Assembly (NCBI GenBank): GCA_050084985.1
Contig: JBITNC010000001.1
Coordinates: 17,670,001 to 17,734,000, forward strand
DNA from: Nageia nagi
Lineage: Eukaryota > Pinophyta
Direction of reading: 5' to 3'
Length of the DNA: 64,000 nt
Shown: positions 24,601 through 36,600 of the stretch, piece by piece
Position numbering within the stretch: the first letter of the stretch is position 1
Layout of the letters: every line of letters begins with the position of its first letter
The notes under the pieces: model-generated
Databases searched by the model: none
What the model was told of the DNA's origin: nothing
What the model saw: the letters and a program-made list of their open reading frames with translations, nothing else
Translations under genes and position numbers: made by a program

Positions 24601-27600
24601 TGGGGGCCTGGAGTGCCATAAATGCCAACGTGGGGGCCTGGAGTGCCATAAATGCCAACGTGGGGGTCTAGTAGTGCCACGCATGCCCAACGTGGGTCCG
24701 GGAGCCATGCGTGGGGTCTAGGTGTCATAATGGGCCAATGTGCGGGTCTACGAGTCTCCCAACTTGGGGCTCACAATGGGTTCCATAGACCCATTAAGTC
24801 TTCTATCCCAAGTTACAATATGAAAGTACAATGCAATGATAAAACATATTACAAGAGGAATCCGTTGGATTCCACAATTAATTACAATCATGTAAGGGGA
24901 CGTAACATCTATGCTAGGTCGCACGAATTCAATGAGTGGGTTAGGTCGCATGTTTTTGAGACAATGCCCTTTACACACCCTTCAAAATGCGACTAACCTT
25001 TTTCCAGTGACATGATAACTGAGCCAGGCCACAACGATATCTCCTTCAGGTCTCGCGAACTTGATAAATGAGCCAGGCCATGTGTTTTCTTAGCATTGCT
25101 TTTTACACTCTCCTCAAATCATGCAACTAGCTCTTCCTTAGGCAAATAGTGGAAAACGATGATCAACTCATGGTATTTATATAGCTCCAACATGCCAGGT
25201 GGGTCCATTTTATCGAGCCAGGTGTTCATTTGAATACGATCGCATGTTTGGGCCGATTAGGCTAGGTTGCATGGTTTAAAATACTTGCTTTTGGCATACA
25301 CTTGAAATCACACGACCTCCTTTTCCCTTGCTCGCATGATGCTCAAATGAGGATCTAAGACCCTTTTCCCTTGCTTGCATGATTTTGAAAACTAGCTTGG
25401 GGCATCACTTTTGAAACGCGCAACCAACTTCTCTTTGACTTGTGCATATGCCAAAATGTAAGGGGTTGCTCTCTTTTATGTCCTTGTTGACTTGATTTTC
25501 GAGAACAAAGCCTAGGTCACATATTTTCAAACACTTGTCCAAGGCACTCTTTTTGAAACGCGGGATCACATTATTTTCTCATTTTGGTCACTTGTTTTTT
25601 GAAAGTATCCTTTTGCATACTTCTAAAACCATCCGACCTACTATTTTCAGCTAACTTTGGTCGCTCATTTCTTCGAACACACCTTTTGCATTCCTCCCAA
25701 AAGCACGACCTCTCCATACTTAGAAATTTTTTGCTCAAATTGAGGTTGGCTAGCCAATATTTGCAATTTTTGGAGGTTTCACTTCTTTTACTATGCCCGG
25801 ATCACTTTCTTGAAAAAACAATCACTTTGACACCTTAAAATGTGCGACCCAAAACAGGAAATTTTTGCCATAATGAACCTTCTTTGGTCGCACCCTTTAT
25901 AAACTTAGCTCATGCACTCTCTTGAAAATATGCAACCTTAAGTGAACTTGTGCAAATCTTCAAGGTCTTAGAAACTTTTGAAGGGTTTTAGCTAAGGCAT
26001 GCTAATTCCATTTTTAGCTCTTGTTTTTCCTGGAATTTACTTGTTGAAGGTACCATTTTGCAAAAAAGTAGGATCCCTAAATTTACGAAAATTAAGCGTG
26101 CGTTGTGCCGGCACAACAGAATCCACATGTCTAAGATTCAACTACGTATTGTTTTTGTATTCTAAAGAAATATTTGCCCACAGGCATTTCAGTATATTAT
26201 TTGAACTGGAACCGGAATGTTCCTGAAACACACAAAGTACCCAACACATTTTTTCCACTCTTCCTCTTCCTGTCTCAGGATAGTTTGAATTGATATTGCT
26301 TTCATATTCTATTTTCACATTGAATAACGCACAAGCATGTATACTTAGTATACAATAATCTTAGCATTTTAGTAGACATTCCTATGTTTGTTTCCATTTC
26401 AAGATACAAAAGAAAGAATAATATTTATTTTCATGGAATAATAATGCAATATATTTAAAAATCAAGGAATCTAGAAGTAGCATATTACTTATTACTTTGC
26501 AGACTTAGAATTACTAAGTCACAATATTTTTTAACTTTGAAATGCACTAACAATGAATTCCAGAAGAAATACAATACCGATGCAAAGCCAGGTCATCAGA
26601 GAGTTTTCCCCTTGCCCTGAACCAATATTTCTGTCTGTGCCAATATGATTGCATTTAGGAAAGTACAAATCATCTCAAGGTAGAAAAAAGCCTTTAAAAT
26701 AGAAGGAAAAATATGATGCTTGCAACTAGTTAATTGATTCAAGTACGCAATTATGTCAAATTCTATTTTTTATCCTGAATCTGACCTTGGTTGGCGTGGA
26801 ATAAAATGAATATCATCGTGAGGTTCACAAAACCGAATCTCTATAGGCCATGGAACAAGCTTTCTTCTGGCTAGCTTTTTCCTGCTGGCCCTGTTGATCA
26901 AGCAGGAAGAATAATTACATGAATTAATAAGTAGCTATTGAATGAATAAGTCTCAGACATGAGATCAGAAGCGCCAGCATGTATCTAGATCCAAGACAAG
27001 GCAGCTTACACAGGGATTCGAGGGTCAGTGAGGTATCCCTCAAGAAGTTTCTCCCTTGACACAAGCTGCAGTGATTATTTTTTAAAACATCAGTTTTGAC
27101 GGTTTTCAAAAGAATCTTATGATTAACTAAAAACCAAGATTCCATTCAAATACCTTGTCTGGATCTGGTGCACTTGGCATAGGTTCATGATGCTCAAATC
27201 CATTTTCACGTTTCTGCAAAGAATCCACAAGAATATTAGAATTCTAAATTGATTAGGATTTACAATCAGATATACAATCGCAAGAAATTATAATTCCTAT
27301 CTTCTCTGCCATATTAATAAAATTACAAGATCTGTGGAGTGCCAGTTTGAATCTTCTAGATAGACTTCAGTGTTTGCAGACCATATTATGTGTAGAATCA
27401 AGCCCTTAAAAAATATGCAAAGTTTCAACAAGTGGATGCATAATCTGAGCTGCTAAAGCACCTGATATTTAGGCCCTAATTGTAAGGTAATCTACATGTT
27501 TTGATACCTAAAAAAGCTATCCTTTCACTGGAAAAACTATTTACCAGCTTCACTTACAAAATCAACAATGGTAACCATATATACATAACCTTGAACAATT

Positions 27601-30600
27601 ATAATATAAAGATAACAAACAATCATTAGTTTAAATAGATCATATCAATTATCTTACTGCACCACCTTTTCTTCCTTTCATAGTTTGCACAGTTCAGATA
27701 GAAACCCAGCATGAGAAATAAATGGCTATATCCTCCTAATCTATAGTTGTGGAACAAGGAACTTCGCAATCTTTTGAAATATTTGACAAGATGGAACAAT
27801 TAACATGCATTAACCATCAAATAATGGTCTAATTCTTACATGCAGCGTCCATACTACCTGGAATGAAGCACCCATTGTGAATATCAATTGTCCTTTTTGT
27901 ATGGCTTCTACTTGTCGAGTAGAAAAGCTTTTTCCATCACGAACACGATGAACATGATAAATGATTGGTACTGCAACAAAAACCAAATGTCTGATCATTC
28001 CATGAAGATATCCCTAAGGTTACATGGCATTTCAGAGACATGTGCAATGGGGGACAAGGAGACACATTTTAGGGGTAGGAGGGGATGGCAGGCCATTTTC
28101 AGGAATTGCGATGGGGATGTCAAGAAAACTACATATAAAAATGAGTAAAAAAAATTAAAATATAGCAAATTCACATACTTGTTAAACCATAGTCTAAAGC
28201 ATAATTGTCAAACTCAAGAGTCCTGAGTACTCACCCAAGCTTTAGTACGAGTGGATTCAACTGAGCCAAGTCTACTTGGACTCGATTTTTTCCAAGTCCA
28301 ACCCAAGTCCAGGTTGAGTTCAAGTTTTTCTTGAGTTTTGTCAAGTTTTTTTCATCTTTTCTTTTTGTCAATCTTTCTTCACTTTTTCTTTTTGTCAAGT
28401 TTTTGCCAAGTTTTGCTGAGTTTTCTTTCCAAGTCCCAAGTCCAATCAAAGTTTGAGTTTAAAAACTACGGTCTAAAGGGCCAAGGATGATTGCGTATCT
28501 AGTAAAACTGTCTAGTATATTCATTGTTTTCCAATTTCCACTTGTCTAGTAAAACTGTTTGCCAAAAACCATCTAGTTTTAAGCGCCAAAGGCTATAAAA
28601 TATAAATTGTTTGTTGACAACAGGAGAAAAGAACAATAGGATAAATTCATGTGTAAAACTCAGAAACTATCTAATTCACCATATAGCTCAGATCTTAGAA
28701 CTGTTTGATCCTGTCAATCGCATACAAAAATCTGAAACATGAAATCATCATATGTTATAAATTAAAATATTAAAGCCTAAATGTAATAATATAAAATCTG
28801 TCATTGTCCTTTACTATTGTTAGTATTTTCAACTTTTTACTTTTACTATTTGCTAAGAGTCTTCATATAAAACATTTTCAACTTTTGTTTTAGGTCTACG
28901 ATTAAAAGGGTCAGAAGGGGCTCGGTGGACCCTGCCATCTTCCCCCTTGAGGATGGCCCTCAAAGGCTGAGAAACATGTGCCCCTGTAACACTAGTCACT
29001 GTACTAGCTGAACTATAACAAATGGTATCAAAGAAATGACCTTGGTTGCCTATAGGAGAGAAAGTTCAATCGGACATCAAATCGCAATTATATTGCTTCT
29101 GTTGGTATTAGTTATTACTAATGTGATATCAAACGTGTAATTTGCATGCAATTTATGTTATTGTACTAGCTGAATCATAACAAGTGATATTAGAGACATG
29201 ACCTTGGTAGCCTATAGGAGTGAAAGCGCATCAGACATCAAATCTAAAATTATAGGTACTAAATTTTCCTGTAAATTTTTTTGCAATTCATATTCCATAT
29301 ATTTGAATTTGTGGGATCAATAATTATAATCAAGTAGCAAAAACAAAAGTATAGAAACCTGAAGTATCCATCAAGATAATTGTCCCATTAGATCCATCAT
29401 CGAGAGGATTGAAATAGTATGTAACTCCAACAACATCCTGGGTATACCTAAACAATCCTATATAACCAAAATCACTCCATCAAGAGATTTGTACCATTAG
29501 ATCCAAAGGACCTTCCTAGTAAGTTGGTAGGAAGGATTACTAACATCTAGAAGACTAGTCTTCAATAAAGGAAACCACATCAACATCTAGAAGAGTAGTT
29601 TCAAGAGAGGAAATTATGTTGAATAGAATAAAACCCCTTCAAAAACTTAGAGCAACTTACACCAATGATCCATGAATGAAGCAAAAAATGTGGAATTATT
29701 CAAAGGTTACGAAGGAAGCAGATGCCAAAATATACAACATAATGTCGGAGGAAGGAAAGATGAACTATTTTGCAGACAATGTATCACCAAAAAGCTCATG
29801 GAGACATCTATGGGTGAGCTAAAATCTATATTCCAAGATTTTCTTATTAATTATGGAGAATTGGTCAAAATCATGCAACAAACAACAAAAACAAGCACAA
29901 AAATAATTCCAAAATAACTCCTCGCAAGGAGGATACAAAGAAAGGTACAATTTTTTCCAAAATGACCTTTAAATAGCAAATCAACTAAGTTGAATGTATG
30001 GAATTTTAACAGGAAGAATCTAGAAGAATGGCTTGGGTTAATGGAGCAGAAATATGCATTCCATAATGTTCCACAATACACAAGGGTACCTTACCACTCA
30101 TGCACTAGCAAAGGGATTCTTGGAAATTCATCCATTTCAAGTTGAAACATTGTGAAAGTACATCAAATTGGAAAAGACTCGAAAAAATTCTCTACAGTTC
30201 TATCGCAGCAAAAGATGTTAAGAGCCATGAAGCATTTAAGTCTTAAAGACTAGCATTGACAAATTTTTAACTTACCTTTGCAAGCGGCGATGACAAATGT
30301 GCATCTAGTCAACTTGTAGAGAAAGCACTTCATATCTAGCACTATGAAACCTACCATAACAATTTCTTTGCTAAAGCTTTGGAAGCAAAGGCAATCAATT
30401 GCATATCTAGTTATCATGTAGCAAATACGCTTCATCATTATCATTGTGAAACTTACTTTTATAATTTCTCTGCTTATCTTTCGTAGTGACCATGGTAAAG
30501 GGTATATCTAGCCATGTTGTGGCAAAGGTATTTGAGATACTCATAGCGAAAGAAGGGAAAACAATTGACCTTCCGCATTCAAGAATCCTAGATGACCTAA

Positions 30601-33600
30601 GGAGATTTACACAATTGTCATTCATTCCTTGAAGGACGAATGAGTTTCAAAGTCAAAGAAGATCAATCCCATCAAACTAAAAATTGGCATAAATCAATGG
30701 CTATTGCAATTCTTTCTACTTTTGGAAGATCCCATTGACCTCTAGATCATCATGTACAAACATGGTGTTGCTTTGTCTTTTTGAGAGCAAACGAAATTGC
30801 TACATGGCATATTTTAGACATGTTAACAAATACTATGGAAGAGCAAGTGCAAATTTTATAGTCACAAGAATCGGATCAAAACCTAATTGTGGTTGTTACA
30901 CACATATGTCAAGTGTTGGGGGCTTTTTCTTTAAAACCTTGCTGATGGGCAAATGAGCTTCCAAGGCTTGTGGGAAGACACCAACACCTAGGTGATAGGG
31001 CATGACCCCTACCCGCTATGAGGACTGGTTACCTCAAAGGTCTCATGATGGTGTGTGCGAGAGGTTGATCAGGAGACTGGTTGAGATGTTTGAAGTTGTT
31101 CCCAACTCAAATATCATTTGTTTATCAAGGACTCAAAGGGTCCCTGTCTCTAGGAAGTGGTTGTTTCTCAAACAAAATAAAAAAAGGTGGGTTGCGAAAG
31201 ACGCGCAAAAAAATGAAAAATAAAGAAAAAGGTTGAGTAGACAGTGATATGTGAGTTCAGCACAAAAGTTCAATGATCTCACCGACTAGTACAAATTTTA
31301 AGAATCAACTCTAACGGGCTTGTCATGGGTTCCACGCACTCCAAATCCACCTTACTAGTCAACAACATGAATGACCTAGCAAGAGGAGCTTGAAGCTAAG
31401 GTGATGATGACAAATGATGAGATGTAGGTAGAGCTCGGACGAGGGAGTGAAGTTCCTATGTTAAGCGACATATGGAAGCCATCTCAAAGTGTACAAGTCT
31501 ATATTGCAAACTATGAATTGTTATACAACCATGCACTTCTTGAAGTACTTCTAAAAGTGTTCAAGCACTCTTTTGTCCACTTTAAGCAAGATTTACAAAA
31601 TGTACCAAGTATTCAAGACAACACAAGATAGTAACATCCATTCACATTCATAGTTCCAAATGAGAGCATTCACTTATTCATTTACTTGAAATAAATCACA
31701 TTCACAAAATGGAGGAAACTTGCAAGCTTGAAAGTATTAAGTTGTCCAATTTGCAAAATGTCTAATCCTCTACAAATGAGCCCAAATGGGCTATAAATAG
31801 TTTTCTTGGCAACACTAGATGTTGCCCTAACCCTAATTCCAAAATACGAGAAAATACAAATGGACAAATCACAAATTGCCAAATGGCATTACAAAATGCC
31901 AAATGGCATTACAAAATGTCTTCCACGCTTGTGGGAGCAAATCCTCATCCATCGCAAGCTTGGGAATTAAATAACCAATATAATAAAAGTATTTTATCAT
32001 AACATGTGTCTTTTCTTGGAAATAAACAACAAACTATGAAAATTGTGACTAAGATGAATGTGGGCCCAACGCCTTAATGTGTCCCTCGAAATCCTCGTCC
32101 AAGAATTTCACTGTGAGTTCCAATCCATGCAACATCTCTAACATCTTTGGAGCATTCCCAGCAACACAACGTTCAACCTCTTCAAACATCCTTTGCATGT
32201 CATTCTTCCAGGCATGAGCTCTCAACAGGTGTCTCAAGTGACTTCCAGTCTGATAGGTGTTGCCATCATCGATCATGATTAAGCTATGAAGGAAGTGTTG
32301 GCCAGGTCCTTATTTATGATGGTAGCATCATCATCTATGAATTTGACCTGTAAATCCATTTGTTCAAGGCTGGTGTTGGCCTTGTTGTTGAGTGCTTCGA
32401 CCTCCTTTTGCACTTCCTAGAAACAAATAGCTATCTGATTGACAACACCCAAGTAGAACTAGTAATATTCACAAAACTTCACATCCTCAAGCCTTCGACC
32501 TTGTGTCATCTCAAATCTCATTATCATTAGCTTTCGGGAATCTAGGATTCTGAGAAGGCTAGCTCTCTCCACCACAATGTCCTTTAACTTTTGTTCCTCA
32601 AGTGTGGCCCTCTGCAATGCACCAACGAACTGCTAAACCACCACCAAGACCTCATCGATTACCTTCTATTTTACTACAATCATACCCTCCTTGACGGATT
32701 TTATCTTTCGAAGCTCCTCCGTGGGTACCTTTGCTAACTCTAACTCTCTAGTCAATCTTTTTTTAGCAGCTAACTCCTTCTTGAGGCCTTTTATTTCTTT
32801 TTATTTCATCATCCCATCTTTAGGAATTGCCTCAATGTTGGATATGATCGCATGTTTCTGCCCTACCACTCCAATGGGACCTGTATTGATGATTTGGTTT
32901 ATTTGTCTAAGGTCTTCAAGTCATTATGGATTGTCTTTGTCGGCGATTATAGAATTGATGTGAATCGCATTATTGGCCAAATGCACATAAGTCTAGGTCT
33001 TACCCAGGCGAGTAAAGCTTTTGTGACAATCTAAAATCACCCTCGGCAAAAACAACTCCAACTATGGTATTCCAACCCTCAACTAATGAAGGAAACACAC
33101 CCACGTTGGGCCCCTTGGGCATCCAATGACACTACAATGCAAACGTGAGCCTCCCAAGGCCTCCACGCAACTCCTACACCCTAACATCAGCCCTCTAGGG
33201 CACACACCAACACTTGGCACCTCAACGAATGCCTCACAGATGAATATGCAATGCTTGTACACCCACAAATGCAATAAAGCTTCCAACACCAGTATGCAAG
33301 AGACACACACACACATACATAAACAATGGACAACACAATGGAGAGAGAGACACAAGTTGTATTTTATTATGGTATGAAAATGGAATACAATGAGGATCTC
33401 AACAAATCAGATCTAGGGTTCCAAACCCTCTTCAAGTCGAACACACTGCAGAAAAGACTCACTTCCTTAGTATCCAAATCCTCTCCTGCAAAGGAGCCTC
33501 TTCGAACCCTAGCAACCAATGAAGGTAGAAGCTTGTCCTCAGAATACCACCGGATAGACTAGGTGACCCACCTAAGTCATAGAATGCCAGGCTCCCAACC

Positions 33601-36600
33601 CTATCACTCCTCGAGACGTCGTCTAGGAATAATGTTCAGCACCACCAAGACTTGAATGCCCAATCGGGTTCAACATAGAAGAAGTATAATCAATAGCTAA
33701 CCTCCTCATGGAACTCCATCCTCAATATATAGCCTCACGTGTCTATCCATCATACCTTGTTATCATCCCAAGCCAAGTCTATTCCAACGTTGGGGTCAAC
33801 AGGTCAACCATGCCAACATGGGGGTCATATTGGCCCAATATGCTAACGTGGGGGTCCCATGGGCTTAGTGTGCCAACATGGGGGTCATAAAGGCCCTCAA
33901 GGCTGACATGGGGTCTAATGGGCCTCCTCAAGCTGACGTGGGGGTCCAAGTGACCTCATAAGCCAACGTGGAGTAAGCGGGGCCCTCCCAACACAATGAT
34001 GAGAGACACAATTATGTATTTTATTATGGAATGGAGGTGGAATACAATGAGGATCTCAATATCTAGATCTAGGGTTCCAAACCCTTTGCAAGTCGAGCAC
34101 CACAGGAAAGACTCACTCCCTTAGACTCTGAATCCTCTCCTGCGAAGGAGCCTCCTCGAACTCTGGCGACCATTGAAGGTAGAACCTCGCCCTCGAAATA
34201 CCATCGAATGGACTAGGTGACCCATCTAAGTCATAGAGTGCCAAGCTCCCAACCCTGTCACCCCTCTAGATGTCGTCTAGGAATAATGCTCAACACTACC
34301 AAGACTTTAATGCTTAATCGGGTTCAATACAGAAGAAGTATATTCAATAGCTAACCTCCTAATGGAGCTCCATCCTCAATATATAGCCTCATGTGTCTAT
34401 CCATCATACCTTGCTATCATCCCAAGCCAAGTCTATTCCAACGTTGGGGTCAACAAGTCAACCATGCCAACGTGGGGGTCATATTGGCCCAATATGCTAA
34501 TGTGGGGGTCCCATGGGCCCAGTGTGCCAATGTGGGGGTCATAAAGGCCTTCAAGGCTGACGTGGGGTCTAATGGGCCTCCTCAAGCTGACGTGGGGGTC
34601 CAAGTGACCTCATAAGCCAACGTGGGGTAAGTGGGGCCCTCCCAACGCTGGTGTATCCTTCTGCTCACTCTGGCCTATACAAGACTCATGCCTATCTAAG
34701 GATTCCCACAATTCGGGATAACCCATTACAAACTAATACAACACTACTCAAGGGGAGACGTCCCATTACTGGGCTCACAATGGGGTCCACAGACCATAAG
34801 CTCCTGCTTGAGTTACACATGTACAACAAGACCATGAACAAACACTAGATTACAAAGTGACCATGACACATTTTTTCAATGGTCCAAATGGGACATCACA
34901 ACTTTCTCCAACCTGATCATTCTCTTCTCTAACTCCAAACTTGTCCCCTACATCCATGTTAAACACGTACAAACACTCTTCCATGTTAACACCCATTCAT
35001 CTGTGGATGATAGTTGATGGGTTCCAACAACTACCTCCTGAATGGGTGGTGCTTTTCCTGGCCCTTTTCAAGGGTCTCTCTTCTTCACTGCGATCTCCTA
35101 AAACCTCTATCGATCGAGACTAGAAAGGCCTTTTTTTTTAACAGTGCTCTTTTTTGTACTGACTCTGAAGCTCGACCCTTACCCTTAGCTGTCGAAGGTT
35201 TCAAGGAAGTAGGCTTTTAAACAACCTTCACGATTTCTAAAGATTTGTCCTCTTGTTGGGTATCTGGAACATCATTGCGTTGCGTTGTACTCACTTCCTA
35301 CTCATCTTTTGATTCAGCTACTTTTCCTTCCTCTTGACTATCATTAGGTAAGTACCTAGAACTAGAGGATGAGGGGGACCCAAATGGCAGAACGACTGGT
35401 GATGGACATGCAGTTGATTCTCTAGGTGGTCTTGGCAGTGGGGATGGATCCTTCTCTCTGTTCCTAACACACCTCACCATCTTGTCAGTGGCCACCCGTT
35501 CCAGCTCTCTCACATCATGCTCATCAACGGTGTCCTTGACTTCTTGTACTACCTGTTCCACTAGATTCTTGCCACGTATTGATGCATATTGTCTGATGGG
35601 TTCTTCAACCGTGGTGGGAAACTGAGTCACCCTGGAGGTGGACTCTTGTGGTCTTCTTCCCTTCTGTTGTGACAATCTTTTGTTGATAGTGGCTTCAACA
35701 AGCTGTTGTTGATCATGGGCATCCTTGTGCATCTTGTCACGAATCTTCTTCATTTCTACCTCATTGCTCACATTCCGCAAAGGTTCTTCTTCTCAGAGTG
35801 GCTTATGTTCATATGTTTTCTTCCTCTCCTTCAAGTAAAATTGTTGGATCCTATGCTCAGGGTCATAATGGTTGGCGGCGGGCATCTTCTTGAAGTTGAA
35901 TCTCTCCAACTCCTCCTTCATGGTGTCAACGTCCGCCCAAGTCTTGCACTGATATTCACCCACTATTATTGGCAAGTTTGAAGTAGCCGATTTCTTCTGC
36001 CACACTTGTTCATGTAAATAGGCCAACTGCCTCATCATCTCCATAAGTAATAATTTGTTACTCACAAACCTTGGCAATTGATATGGTTGCACGGCTGATC
36101 CATGGATTCTGATGTAGGAATAGCGTTGGTAATGGAGGAAGAAGTCCCCATGCTTCTTCAACTCATCTTGGGCTAAGTTAGAGATCTTGATCACTGTGAT
36201 TTCTCCTTTAAGCTCCTTGTAGATCTCATACTCCCATCCATCGTTCTTCATGATGAAACTATCCTATCTCCTCTCAAGCTTCCATTTGGGGTAGCATCTC
36301 CAAATGGCATATGTTCCTTTCTCAATCCATGCTACTTTCCCTTTAGTCGTGGCCCTATACTTGTCGTGGAGCAACAAGTATATCAGGTAGGAATTAAGGT
36401 AGAATTTGCATGTGGTGCCCATGGATGATAACTGATCTGTAATAGAGTCACTCAACAACTTGCTCCACTTGATCCTTTCCCCTCTAGCAATCTCTACAAT
36501 GAAGCCAAAGAACTATTTTCTGAATTTGGAAGCATCTTCTTTTCCGAGAATTCTAGACAACATCAAGATCATCAACCCCACTGAAGGGTAGAAATTGGAG

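Larger units (their letters stand above)
11255..26118 (-). mobile_element. Giant LTR-like unit G3, interrupted by five later insertions
   Basis: The left end AGTTGGTGTGG (11255; TGTTGG expected) and right end GGCACAACA (26118) are flanked by a perfect GAATC duplication (11250-11254 and 26119-26123). Reading minus, it begins TGTTGTGCCGGCACAACG and ends GTAGGAAAGAAATCCACACC + AACT, as the other giant units do. Nested inside are unit G1 (11438-15161), LTR-A solo (15342-16545), a MITE (17615-17828) and LTR-A solo (23039-24907) holding another solo LTR. Without these it would be about 7.8 kb. It carries a decayed reading frame (21739-17927). A TATA-like TTATAAGTA near 17105 follows a GAATTAGGGCAAC stretch, as in the sister units. 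Confidence 0.72.

Noticed and set aside
33300-33316. Short (AC)n run
   Set aside because: Under 20 bp, imperfect; too short to be worth a feature.
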